From positions 1-29,667 of the forward strand of contig JAGVUJ010000058.1 of NCBI GenBank assembly GCA_019136325.1: a stretch of DNA of 29,667 nucleotides, in the 5' to 3' direction. The notes beneath the pieces were generated by a model. The model saw only the letters and a program-made list of their open reading frames with translations, searched no databases and was not told the DNA's origin. The translations under genes were made by a program, and so were the position numbers. This DNA comes from Deltaproteobacteria bacterium (lineage in GTDB: Bacteria; Desulfobacterota; Syntrophia; Syntrophales; Smithellaceae). Below are positions 16,152 through 24,616 of the stretch, one piece after another (the stretch's first letter is position 1; each line of letters starts with the position of its first letter).

Positions 16152-17249
16152 TCAATGCCTGATTTTTTCCATGATGAAATTTTCAAATCCTTGAGACGAC
16201 GGTTGAATCTCCATTTTGATACGCAGCATAAAAAGCTCTTTTAAAAAATCCGGATACTTTTGTAAACGCATGGCATCTTTTTCCGTGGTCATCAGATAAT
16301 CCGCTCCGCTTTGGACAAAATTGCTCCGGATTTTTGCCAGTTCTTGTTCCCGGTATGGGTGATGATCCTGAAAAACATCCAACGCAATAAGATGGATTTT
16401 GGCGTTCAGCAGGGTCTTCTTAAACGAATCCGGATTCGCTATGCCGCAGAATGCATAAACCGTTTTTCCTTCCAGTGCGGAAGCGGGCTTTTGCGTTTTT
16501 TCGTCACCACTGAGAATGTCTTCTATCCGGTGGATGCTTTTAAAAACGGGAATCTTTTCACGGTGAATCAGATTGATAAGGGTTTCATCCGTCTTTGTTG
16601 TTTCGTCGGCTCGCGTGAACAGGACGGCGCTGGCACGTCTGATTCCTTTTATCGGTTCCCGTAATTTTCCCCGCGGCAGGACATGATGATTTCCTTTTAT
16701 CGCTTTGCTGTCCAGCAACACCAGGTTCACGTCCCGGAAAATTTGCCGGTGCTGCATCGCGTCATCGCAAAGGAGGGCATCGGCGCCGAATTTTTCTATG
16801 GCCATTTTTCCGGTGATGGTTCTTTTTGCTCCTGTGATAACGGGCACTCCTTTCAGTCTGTGAGCCAGCAGGACAGGCTCGTCTCCGGCAATTTCGCTGT
16901 CCAGCAGAATGTTATGGCCGTCCGATACGACGTTGGCCGGACCGGTTTTGCGGCCGCCGTATCCACGGCTGATCACCGCCGGTTTGAACCCTTTCTCCTG
17001 AAGCATCCGGGCCAGCAGGATGACGCAGGGAGTTTTTCCCGTCCCCCCTACGGTTATGTTGCCCACGCTGATGACCGGACAGGCAAGTCTTGCTTCCTTG
17101 AGGATTTTGTTATCATAGAGCCAGTTGCGGAAATTTACGATGAAAAGATAAAAGAAAGACAGGATATGCGCGACAATTTTTAACGCTCCATAACCCTTTG
17201 TGCTTCCGTCGTCATCCCAAATCCTTGGCCAGTCGGTCATTATTTTCAT
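16152..17249 (-). CDS. lpxK: Tetraacyldisaccharide 4'-kinase
   Basis: LpxK phosphorylates the 4' position of the lipid A disaccharide precursor at the inner membrane to give lipid IVA. The protein (about 365 residues) has a hydrophobic N-terminal stretch (ALKIVAHILSFFYLFIVNF) for membrane association, then PVISVGNITVGGTGKTP with the P-loop, the RGYGG motif (VISRGYGGRKTG), VGDEP-like AGDEPVLLAHR, and LLCDDAMQHR with the catalytic acidic residues. Three in-frame ATGs are possible (17261, 17249, 17240); 17249 is chosen for AAGGA at about four to five bases. It overlaps the end of msbA by 38 nt. Confidence 0.95.
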   Translation of the reverse strand: MKIMTDWPRIWDDDGSTKGYGALKIVAHILSFFYLFIVNFRNWLYDNKILKEARLACPVISVGNITVGGTGKTPCVILLARMLQEKGFKPAVISRGYGGRKTGPANVVSDGHNILLDSEIAGDEPVLLAHRLKGVPVITGAKRTITGKMAIEKFGADALLCDDAMQHRQIFRDVNLVLLDSKAIKGNHHVLPRGKLREPIKGIRRASAVLFTRADETTKTDETLINLIHREKIPVFKSIHRIEDILSGDEKTQKPASALEGKTVYAFCGIANPDSFKKTLLNAKIHLIALDVFQDHHPYREQELAKIRSNFVQSGADYLMTTEKDAMRLQKYPDFLKELFMLRIKMEIQPSSQGFENFIMEKIRH

Positions 17250-18975
17250 AATTTCCTTCATCCTTGAACTGCAAATTGTACAGACGGAAATATTCGCCTT
17301 GCTTCTGCATCAACGTCTCATGATCGCCCTGCTCGACAATCTCCCCGTTTACCAGCACGATAATTCTGTCGGCGTTGCGGATCGTGGAAAGTCTATGGGC
17401 TATCATAAGCGTGGTCTTGCCTTTCATAAGATTATCCAGGGCTTCCTGAACTTCGATTTCCGCTTCCGTATCCAGCGAAGACGTCGCCTCGTCGAGAATT
17501 AAAATCGGGGCATTTTTCAAAATGGCGCGGGCGATCGAAAGGCGCTGTTTTTCTCCGCCGGAAATTTTCGTGCCCAGTTCGCCAATGTTGGTATCGTAGC
17601 CGTTGGGCATTCTCATGATGAAATCATGGGCGTTCGCGGCTTTGGCGGCGCTGATAATATCCTCGTCTCTTTTTTCAAAACTTCCATAGGCGATGTTGTT
17701 TTTCACCGTGTCGTTGAAAAGAATCGTCTGCTGCGTGACAATGGCAATCTGTCTGCGCAGCGACTGCATGGAAACGTCGCGTATATCGAAGCCGTCGATG
17801 AGCACGCGGCCGGCGCTGACATCGTAAAATCTGGGTATCAGATTGACCAGGGATGTTTTCCCTCCTCCGCTCATGCCGACGAAGGCCACGACTTCCCCCG
17901 CCTTGATGGACAACCGGATGTTTTTTAAGACCGGTGTTTTTTCGTAACGGAACGTTACGTTCTCGATGTCGATGCCGTGTTGGATGGGAGGCAGGTCCAC
18001 TGCATCGGACTTGTCTTCGATATCGGGGACCAGGTCAATAATGCTGAAGACCCGTTCGGCGCCGGCAATGCCCTGATTAATCGTGTTATTGACATTGGTC
18101 AATCTTTTGACCGGCTCATAGAGCATCAGCACCGCCGTCAAAAAAGAAAAAAACGTGCCGGGGGTGGAATTGCCTTCCAAAACATTATAGCCGCCGTAAA
18201 AAATGACCGCGGCAATACCCAGTCCACCCAGAAATTCCATCAGCGGATGGGAAAGGGCCTTCACGGAAACGGCCTTCATATTTAATTTAAAAAAGCGTTC
18301 GTTCTCGCCGGCAAATCTTTTGTTTTCATACGTTTCCATGCCGAAGGCTTTGACGATGCGGGTTCCTGAGATGGTTTCCTGCAAAAGAGAACTGAGCGTT
18401 GCCATCGTTATTTGCGTTGACGTGGTTACCTTGCGTATTTTCCGGCCGAACTGAGAAATGGGATAAATCGTCAGAGGGAAAATGACCATGGCAATAAACG
18501 CCAGTTTCCAGTCCGTGTAAAAAATGACGCAGATCAGGGCGACAATCGTAAAGGAATCTTTGACGATACTGGTCACGACGTCGGAAACCGCGTTCTGAAT
18601 GGAAGCAACATCGTTGGTAATGCGCGACATGAGCAGGCCGGTGGGATGTTGCGCAAAAAAAGATAAGGATTGCTTCTGAATTTGTTCGTAAAGTCTATTG
18701 CGCAGATCGGTGACAATACGCAATCCTATAAAGTTCATTAAAACCGTTTGAATGTAATTGCAGACGCCTTTGACTAAAAAAATCAGGACGACGGCAAGGG
18801 GGAGCCACTTCAATGAAGCGGGATTTTTCGCCAGGAATATGTCATCCAGAACCGGTTTAACCAGCACCGCCTGAGACGATGTCAACGCTCCGGCGATCAC
18901 CATGCAGAGCATGGAAATCAGGAAACGCACACTGTACGGACGGCCCAGATTTAAAAGACGTTTAAATGTATTCAT
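17212..18975 (-). CDS. msbA: Lipid A export ABC transporter MsbA
   Basis: MsbA flips lipid A-core across the inner membrane, driven by ATP. The 587-residue half-transporter has an N-terminal membrane domain with about six segments (for example VRFLISMLCMVIAGALT, WLPLAVVLIFLVKGVCNYI, FTIVALICVIFYTDWKLAFI) and a C-terminal ATPase with Walker A GMSGGGKTS (about residue 380), signature ISGGEKQRLSIARAIL, Walker B ILILDEATSSLD and the H-loop MIAHRLST. It lies between lpxB and lpxK, the standard setting, which argues for MsbA over a general multidrug exporter. Confidence 0.95.
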   Translation of the reverse strand: MNTFKRLLNLGRPYSVRFLISMLCMVIAGALTSSQAVLVKPVLDDIFLAKNPASLKWLPLAVVLIFLVKGVCNYIQTVLMNFIGLRIVTDLRNRLYEQIQKQSLSFFAQHPTGLLMSRITNDVASIQNAVSDVVTSIVKDSFTIVALICVIFYTDWKLAFIAMVIFPLTIYPISQFGRKIRKVTTSTQITMATLSSLLQETISGTRIVKAFGMETYENKRFAGENERFFKLNMKAVSVKALSHPLMEFLGGLGIAAVIFYGGYNVLEGNSTPGTFFSFLTAVLMLYEPVKRLTNVNNTINQGIAGAERVFSIIDLVPDIEDKSDAVDLPPIQHGIDIENVTFRYEKTPVLKNIRLSIKAGEVVAFVGMSGGGKTSLVNLIPRFYDVSAGRVLIDGFDIRDVSMQSLRRQIAIVTQQTILFNDTVKNNIAYGSFEKRDEDIISAAKAANAHDFIMRMPNGYDTNIGELGTKISGGEKQRLSIARAILKNAPILILDEATSSLDTEAEIEVQEALDNLMKGKTTLMIAHRLSTIRNADRIIVLVNGEIVEQGDHETLMQKQGEYFRLYNLQFKDEGNYENNDRLAKDLG

Positions 18976-18984
18976 ACCTTTGGA

Positions 18985-20139
18985 TTACCTGTATAGCATA
19001 TCCAGCGCCAGTTTAGCAGTTTTAATTGCCGCCCCGGGTTCTCCCAGCCTGGCCCGGATGGTTTCCAGTTCACTGATCATTTCCCGTTGCCTGGCCGTGT
19101 CGTTTAAGATGGCCAGAGCCTCCTCGGCGATACGAGCGCCGCAGGCGTCGTTTTGGATCAACTCCGGCACGACCGTTTTTCCGGCGATGATATTGACCAG
19201 GCCGATGTGTTTTATGTGGACAAACAGCCGGCCGATAAAATAAGACAGCAGGGAAATTTTGTAAACAATAATCATGGGAATTTTAAGCAACGCTGTCTCC
19301 AGCGTGGCCGTTCCCGAAGCAACCAGCGCCAGATCGGCACAGGAAACAACATCATAAGTGTGGCCCGAAATCACTTTTACGTCTAGACAAGATCCGGCCA
19401 TCATATCGGTCAGGTCTTTTTCCTCAAGCGTGTCGGCCAGGGGAATGACGAATTGCATCTCCGGGATTTTATTTTTCAATATGGCCGCGGCCTTTAAAAG
19501 TTCCGGCATTAATTTTTTTATTTCCGAGAGACGACTGCCCGGTAAAATGCCTATGGTCGGTTTGCTTTCATCAAGCCCGAACTTTTTTCGCGACTCTTTT
19601 AGAGTGTAATTTGTTTGGACCGTATCCAGCAGAGGATGACCGACGTAGTTCACCGCAAATCCCTTCTGCCGGTACGTTTCCACTTCAAAGGGGAGGATCA
19701 CCGCCATTTGGGTCACTGTTTTTTTTATCTGCTCGATTCTGCCCTGGCGCCAGGCCCAGACCTGCGGGCTGATGTAGTATAAAACCCGGATGCCTCTTTT
19801 GCGGGCGGCTTTGGCCAGCGGTAAATTAAAATCCGGATAGTCGATCAGAATGACAAGATCGGGATGTCGTTCATCCAGAGATTTTTTCATCCGGTGCATG
19901 ATTTTCAGAATTGCTCTTAATTTGGAAAAAACTTCGGTAAAACCGACAACGGCCATGGCTGAAGCATCGGCGAGAATTTGCACTCCCGCCGCCTGCATTT
20001 TTTTCCCGCCGATGCCATAGAAATTCAAGGCCGGATCGGCCTTCAGCATTTCCCGGACCAGACCGGCCCCATGCATATCGCCGGAGGCTTCGCCGGCAAC
20101 AATCATGATGGTTTTGTTTTTATGGTTTAAGTGGTTCAT
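18985..20139 (-). CDS. lpxB: Lipid-A-disaccharide synthase
   Basis: LpxB joins UDP-diacyl-hexosamine and its 1-phosphate (lipid X) into the beta-1,6 lipid A disaccharide. The 384-residue length matches E. coli LpxB (382). The N-terminal MIVAGEASGDMHGAGLV, the central ISPQVWAWRQGRIEQIKK and the C-terminal VASGTATLETALLKIPMIIVYK are family blocks. The frame is open to 20253, inside gnnB, but the start at 20139 (MNHLNHKNKT) gives the normal N-terminus and lies 20 nt after the gnnB stop. In this organism the sugar is probably GlcNAc3N-derived, so the substrates would carry an amide at position 3 (inferred from gnnA and gnnB). Confidence 0.97.
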   Translation of the reverse strand: MNHLNHKNKTIMIVAGEASGDMHGAGLVREMLKADPALNFYGIGGKKMQAAGVQILADASAMAVVGFTEVFSKLRAILKIMHRMKKSLDERHPDLVILIDYPDFNLPLAKAARKRGIRVLYYISPQVWAWRQGRIEQIKKTVTQMAVILPFEVETYRQKGFAVNYVGHPLLDTVQTNYTLKESRKKFGLDESKPTIGILPGSRLSEIKKLMPELLKAAAILKNKIPEMQFVIPLADTLEEKDLTDMMAGSCLDVKVISGHTYDVVSCADLALVASGTATLETALLKIPMIIVYKISLLSYFIGRLFVHIKHIGLVNIIAGKTVVPELIQNDACGARIAEEALAILNDTARQREMISELETIRARLGEPGAAIKTAKLALDMLYR

Positions 20140-20159
20140 GGCAGGATAGACTGTGTTCT

Positions 20160-21254
20160 TCAGGAAGCATGGTTTATGATGTCGGCAATGAATCCGATTT
20201 CTTCTTGATTCAGCTCGGGAAACATCGGCAGCGAAAGCACCTCCTGTGAGCACTTTTCACTTTGCGGCATTGTTGCCGGATCCCCGTATAATCTCAGGAA
20301 TACGTCCTGCCGGTGCAGAGGCACGGGGTAATACACTGCCGAAGCAACGTCCTTTGCCTGAAGAGCGCCGGCGAGGAGATCGCGGTTTTTCGTCCTGATC
20401 GTAAATTGATGATAAACATGTTCGCAATCTTCGGAAGCGGTCGGCAGAATGATATGATGAGGGTTGATGGCGGCGCAGTAAGCCGCCGCATGACGGCGGC
20501 GCGCCGCATTGAATTCATCTATTTTTTTGAGCTTAATGCGGATAATCGCGGCCTGAATCTCATCAAGGCGGCTGTTGTAGCCGACTTCCTGGTGATAGTA
20601 GCGCTTCGCACTGCCGTGATTCCGCAGCATCTGAACTTTACCGGCGAGCTCTTCGCTTTTTGTGATAATCATGCCGCCGTCGCCGTAGCCCGCCAGATTC
20701 TTGCTGGGGAAAAAACTGAAGCAACCGATGTCGCCGATGGTTCCCACTTTTCTGCCGCGATAGACGGCTCCAAAAGCCTGAGCGCAATCTTCAATTACTT
20801 TCAGGCCATGTTTCCCGGCGATGCTCATGATTGCATCCATATCGGCGGGATGGCCGAATAAATGAACCGGGATAATGGCCCGGGTCCGCGACGTTATTTT
20901 TTGTTCGATTTGACCGCAGTCGATATTATACGTATCAGGAAGAATATCCACAAAAACAGGCTTTGCATGCAGCAGAGCGATCACCTCGGCTGTGGCGATA
21001 AACGTAAACGGAGTGGTGATGACTTCATCGCCGGCCTTAATCCCGCAGGCCCGCAAAGCCAGCAGCAGGGCGTCGGTTCCATTGGCGACTCCCACGGCGT
21101 AAGGCAGATTATGATAGGCGGCAACTTCCTGCTCCAGTGCGCCGACGTTGGGACCAAGAATAAAGCGGGTTTCTTCCAGAACACTGCCGACGGCGGCGTC
21201 AATTTCCTTTTTGAGATTATGGTACTGCCTTTTTAAATCGACCATGGGAATCAT
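20160..21254 (-). CDS. gnnB: DegT/DnrJ/EryC1-type sugar aminotransferase, probable GnnB
   Basis: A 364-residue PLP-dependent sugar aminotransferase. The PLP lysine is Lys185, in CFSFFPSKNLAGYGDGG; GVANGTDALLLAL near residue 55-67 and IEDCAQAFGA near 154-163 are further family blocks. Its place between lpxA and lpxB, directly after an NAD-dependent oxidoreductase gene with an ATGA overlap, matches gnnA-gnnB of Acidithiobacillus ferrooxidans. There GnnB aminates the 3-keto form of UDP-GlcNAc with glutamate to give UDP-GlcNAc3N. A role in another amino sugar, such as an O-antigen sugar, is possible but the setting makes it less likely. Confidence 0.82.
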   Translation of the reverse strand: MIPMVDLKRQYHNLKKEIDAAVGSVLEETRFILGPNVGALEQEVAAYHNLPYAVGVANGTDALLLALRACGIKAGDEVITTPFTFIATAEVIALLHAKPVFVDILPDTYNIDCGQIEQKITSRTRAIIPVHLFGHPADMDAIMSIAGKHGLKVIEDCAQAFGAVYRGRKVGTIGDIGCFSFFPSKNLAGYGDGGMIITKSEELAGKVQMLRNHGSAKRYYHQEVGYNSRLDEIQAAIIRIKLKKIDEFNAARRRHAAAYCAAINPHHIILPTASEDCEHVYHQFTIRTKNRDLLAGALQAKDVASAVYYPVPLHRQDVFLRLYGDPATMPQSEKCSQEVLSLPMFPELNQEEIGFIADIINHAS

Positions 21255-22204
21255 TTCAGTAAACCCTCTGCTGCTTTCATTTTTCTTATTATTTCCACGG
21301 CCAGCGCCAGGGATTTGCGCGCGTCTTCTCCGGAAACAGGGGGCCGGGAACGGTTGGTCACGGCCTCGACGAAGGAACGAATTTCCTCCTCCAGAGGATC
21401 ATGGCTTCCGACTTCGATGTTATTCTGTATGATCTGCGCCTGGCCTGTTTCACTCATGCCTTTGCTGAAAGAAAGGATTTCCCGCTTCTGACAATCCACT
21501 GAATGATATCCTTCGGGACTGAAAAAACGTATTTTTTGCATGGTCTTGGCGCTGATGCGGCTGGCTGTAACATTGGCCGTGCATCCGCTGGCAAACGAAA
21601 TGCGGGCATTGGCGATATCGATTTTATCGGAGAGAATGGGAACACCCATGGCTTCCACCCCCGTGACCGGCGAATCAACAAATTTTACAAGAATGTCCAG
21701 ATCGTGAATCATCAGGTCCAGAATAATATCAACGTCTGTGCCGCGTTCGAAGAACGGATGGAGCCGGTGGGATTCTATAAAAAGCGGTTTCCGGATGAAT
21801 TTCTCCAGGGCCATGATCGCGGGATTGAATCGTTCAACAAAACCGACCTGCAACACCAGTGTTTTTTCCTGAGCCAGCCCGATTAATTCGTCAGCTTCTT
21901 CCAGTGTCGCGCAAATCGGTTTTTCGATCAGCACATCAACACCCGCTGCCAGAAAATCTCTTGCCACCCGGTGATGGTCACTTGTCGGAACGGCAATGCT
22001 GACGGCGTCTATCCGGCCGATCAGATCCCGATAATTCGCCGATGCCGCGCATTGATAAATGTCCGCTGCTTTTTGAGCGCGTTCCGCAGATACGTCCGCG
22101 ACGGCGATAATTTCGCAAGATTCCAGTTTCCGGTATTTCTGCAAGTGATAATTGCCCAGGTGTCCGATGCCGACGACGCCGACTTTTATTTTCTTTTGCT
22201 TCAT
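21251..22204 (-). CDS. gnnA: Gfo/Idh/MocA-family oxidoreductase, probable GnnA
   Basis: A 317-residue cytoplasmic oxidoreductase with the N-terminal NAD-binding loop VGVVGIGHLGNYHLQ and the family motif EKPICATLEEADEL around residue 94. The HDLDIL segment (IHDLDILVKF) belongs to the substrate-binding half. In A. ferrooxidans GnnA oxidises the 3-OH of UDP-GlcNAc with NAD, giving the ketone that GnnB aminates. The gene follows lpxA by 10 nt and overlaps gnnB by four bases, so the step is encoded exactly between the two Lpx enzymes that use the product. The specific substrate is inferred from context; the fold is clear. Confidence 0.8.
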   Translation of the reverse strand: MKQKKIKVGVVGIGHLGNYHLQKYRKLESCEIIAVADVSAERAQKAADIYQCAASANYRDLIGRIDAVSIAVPTSDHHRVARDFLAAGVDVLIEKPICATLEEADELIGLAQEKTLVLQVGFVERFNPAIMALEKFIRKPLFIESHRLHPFFERGTDVDIILDLMIHDLDILVKFVDSPVTGVEAMGVPILSDKIDIANARISFASGCTANVTASRISAKTMQKIRFFSPEGYHSVDCQKREILSFSKGMSETGQAQIIQNNIEVGSHDPLEEEIRSFVEAVTNRSRPPVSGEDARKSLALAVEIIRKMKAAEGLLK

Positions 22205-22214
22205 GTGCTGTAAT

Positions 22215-22988
22215 TTAGCGGCAAATGCCTCTTTCCGATTCTTTAATAAATTTTATGAAATGCCTTACCTCGGGCAGATCCTCCACCTCGGATTCCGCTT
22301 TTTTGACGGCGTCTTCCAGAAGCAGTTTTGAGCGGAAAATGATCCGGTAGGCATCGCTGATGGCTTTGATGGTTTTTTCGGGAAAATTTCTTCTTTTCAG
22401 TCCGATCAAATTCAGACCGAAAAGCTTGGCGTGGTTTCCCTGGGCGATGGTGTAAGGCGGAATGTCCTTGACGGCGGCGGAACAGCCTCCGATCATACAG
22501 TGTGCACCGACACGGCAGAACTGATGCACACCCGTCAGACCGCTGATGATGGCGTAGTCTTCAACATGAACGTGACCGGCCAGCGTTGCCGCATTGGACA
22601 TAATCACATGATCGCCGAGTTTGCAGTTGTGGGCCACATGGCAGTAAGCCATAATCAGATTGTGATCCCCCATGATGGTAACGCCGATATCGGACGTCGT
22701 CGACCGGTGAATCGTCACAAATTCTCTGATGGTATTAAAGTTTCCGATCACCACGCGGGTCTTTTCTCCGCTGAATTTCAAATCCTGGGGAGGGGCTCCG
22801 ATGGAACAAAACTGAAAAATACGGCAGTTTTCCCCGATATGGGTAAAATCGTCAATCACAACGTGAGGACCGATTACCGTGTTCTTCCCGATTTTAACAT
22901 CGGAACCGATGATCGAATACGGACCGACTTCCACACCGTCTTCCAGGATCGCGTCGGGCGCAATGATTGCTGTCGAATGAATTTTCAT
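22215..22988 (-). CDS. lpxA: Acyl-ACP:UDP-sugar O/N-acyltransferase LpxA
   Basis: LpxA adds the first 3-hydroxyacyl chain in lipid A synthesis. The 257-residue protein is a left-handed beta-helix of hexapeptide repeats with a helical C-terminus. The catalytic base is His120 (CHVAHNC), the same number as in Leptospira interrogans LpxA, and Gln68 is present. Gly168 aligns with Gly173 of E. coli, the chain-length ruler, which suggests a longer (C14-like) acyl chain; this is inference from one residue. With gnnA and gnnB directly downstream, the acceptor is probably UDP-GlcNAc3N, making an amide. fabZ, often next to lpxA, is absent here. Confidence 0.96.
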   Translation of the reverse strand: MKIHSTAIIAPDAILEDGVEVGPYSIIGSDVKIGKNTVIGPHVVIDDFTHIGENCRIFQFCSIGAPPQDLKFSGEKTRVVIGNFNTIREFVTIHRSTTSDIGVTIMGDHNLIMAYCHVAHNCKLGDHVIMSNAATLAGHVHVEDYAIISGLTGVHQFCRVGAHCMIGGCSAAVKDIPPYTIAQGNHAKLFGLNLIGLKRRNFPEKTIKAISDAYRIIFRSKLLLEDAVKKAESEVEDLPEVRHFIKFIKESERGICR

Positions 22989-23010
22989 TTTCTAACCTTC
23001 TTTTAAAAAA

Positions 23011-24033
23011 TTACTTTTTCTGGAGATCGTCGACTTTTTTCAAAAGATCGTTCAGTGTCGCTCTCATTTCGGGCAGTTTTGACCGGCAGGCTTCTACCTG
23101 CAACCATTCTTTGTAAGGCAGTTGCGGCGCGCCGCCGACCATTTCTCCGGATTTGACGTCTCTGTGAATTCCCGATCCGGCCGCGATCATCACATGGTCG
23201 CCGATGCTGATATGTCCGACCATGCCGGTCTGTCCGCCGACCATCACGCTTCGACCCAGTTTCGTGCTTCCGGAAATGCCGACCTGGGCGGTGATAACGG
23301 AATTTTCTCCGATAACCACATTGTGGGCGATCTGGACCAGATTGTCGATTTTGACATTGCGTTGAATCCATGTTTTGCCCAGGGTGGCTCGGTCAATGGT
23401 CGTATTGGCGCCTATTTCGACATCATCGTCGATTTGCACAAAACCGACCTGGGGAATTTTGACATTGCCCTTGCCGGGAGATGCAAACCCGAAACCGTCG
23501 GCGCCGATCACCACTCCGGCGTGCAGTGTAACGCGGTTGCCGATGACGCAGGAATGATACACGGCAGCATTGGCGTAGAGGATGGAGTCTTCGCCGATGG
23601 AAACGTTTCGGCCGATAAAAACGCCGGGGTACACGACGGTGCCCCTGCCGATTTTCGCGCCCCGGGAGATAAAAGCACGGGGAAAAATTACCGCGTCGGG
23701 AGAAACGCTTGCGCCTTCTTCAAGATACGCTTCGGAACTTACGCCGTGGCCGCCGTGGTCCGGCGGATAAAAATAGTTCAGGATTTTTCCCAGCGCGACA
23801 TAGGGGTCCGCAACAACGATCAGGTTTTTCCCCTCCGCCGTTGTCTGCGGAGAAACAAGAATGGCCGACGCTTTCGTATCTTTCAGTTTCTTCAGATATT
23901 TTTTATTGGCAATGAACGTCAGATCACCCTGATGCGCCTCTTCGATGGCTCGGATATGGTGGATGACAATGTCCTCCGATCCGATAACCGTCCCGCCGAG
24001 AAACGCGGCGATCTCTCCAATTGTCATTTTCAT
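23011..24033 (-). CDS. lpxD: UDP-3-O-acylglucosamine N-acyltransferase LpxD
   Basis: LpxD adds the N-linked 3-hydroxyacyl chain at position 2, after LpxC deacetylation. The 340-residue protein has an N-terminal uridine-binding domain (about 1-100, including DLTFIANKKYLKKL), a hexapeptide-repeat beta-helix, and a short helical C-terminus (LPEMRATLNDLLKKVDDLQKK). The catalytic histidine is His237 in NLVQIAHNVVIG. It lies 17 nt after skp and 22 nt before lpxA. If the acceptor is the 3-amino sugar, LpxD here works on a 3-N-acyl substrate. Confidence 0.97.
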   Translation of the reverse strand: MKMTIGEIAAFLGGTVIGSEDIVIHHIRAIEEAHQGDLTFIANKKYLKKLKDTKASAILVSPQTTAEGKNLIVVADPYVALGKILNYFYPPDHGGHGVSSEAYLEEGASVSPDAVIFPRAFISRGAKIGRGTVVYPGVFIGRNVSIGEDSILYANAAVYHSCVIGNRVTLHAGVVIGADGFGFASPGKGNVKIPQVGFVQIDDDVEIGANTTIDRATLGKTWIQRNVKIDNLVQIAHNVVIGENSVITAQVGISGSTKLGRSVMVGGQTGMVGHISIGDHVMIAAGSGIHRDVKSGEMVGGAPQLPYKEWLQVEACRSKLPEMRATLNDLLKKVDDLQKK

Positions 24034-24050
24034 CGAGTGAATGTTTTCCG

Positions 24051-24569
24051 TTATTTGGTTTTATTGAATTCTTCAATAACTCTGTTGCTGAAATCGCTTT
24101 CCTTTGCATAATAGGGAATGGGCATGGTTGCCACATCGATGACCAGCGTGTATTTTTCTCTTTCAGCGATGGAGCGGACGATCTTGATGATGCCGGGCAT
24201 CAGCTTTTGCGTCATTTCCTGATCGCGTTTCTTCAGTTCCTCGTTGGTGTCGTTGACGAGCAACTGATAATCTCTCATTTTCTTCTGATAAGCGGCTTCC
24301 TTTTCGCTTCGAGAGCTCTGGGTCATGATGGAGCCTTGTTTCTCCAGCTCTTCCTTCATTTTTTTCAATTGATTTTCCATGGTTTTGATTTCTTGAGTTT
24401 CTTTTTCGTAAAACTTCTTGAAATCATCGGCGGCTTTCTTTCCCGCGCTGGAATTCTGCATGATTTCCTGCAAATTGATAAAGCCGATTTTATCAGCCGC
24501 CCAGGCGTTCAAACCTAAAACAAAGATGAATACGGTTATGATGGTCATCAGGTAAAAAAGTTTTTTCAT
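24051..24569 (-). CDS. skp: Periplasmic OmpH/Skp family chaperone
   Basis: Skp holds unfolded outer-membrane proteins in the periplasm on the way to BamA. The 172-residue product has a Sec signal peptide (MKKLFYLMTIITVFIFVLGLN, cut probably after AWA at about 24), then KIGFINLQEIMQNSSAGKKA, a long charged helical pair (about 45-130) that would form the tentacle coiled coil, and a closing strand region (KYTLVIDVATMPIPYY). GAGGAG stands about seven bases before the ATG. Its place between bamA and lpxD is the classic order. Confidence 0.95.
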   Translation of the reverse strand: MKKLFYLMTIITVFIFVLGLNAWAADKIGFINLQEIMQNSSAGKKAADDFKKFYEKETQEIKTMENQLKKMKEELEKQGSIMTQSSRSEKEAAYQKKMRDYQLLVNDTNEELKKRDQEMTQKLMPGIIKIVRSIAEREKYTLVIDVATMPIPYYAKESDFSNRVIEEFNKTK

Positions 24570-24616
24570 TGTGGTCTCCTCTTTAAATTATATGTTTAAA
24601 TTTTTTGTATATTCTT

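Noticed and set aside
20140..20253. 5' extension of lpxB into gnnB
   Set aside because: The 38 extra residues do not resemble LpxB, and MNHLNHKNKT at 20139 gives the normal N-terminus just after the gnnB stop.
22215..24033. Periodic sequence in lpxA and lpxD that could look like DNA repeats
   Set aside because: The period reflects the protein hexapeptide repeats of the left-handed beta-helix and is not a nucleotide repeat array.
23122..24111. A 329-codon frame on the + strand across lpxD
   Set aside because: It is antisense to lpxD, and the regular hexapeptide repeats of LpxD explain both its length and its repetitive composition.
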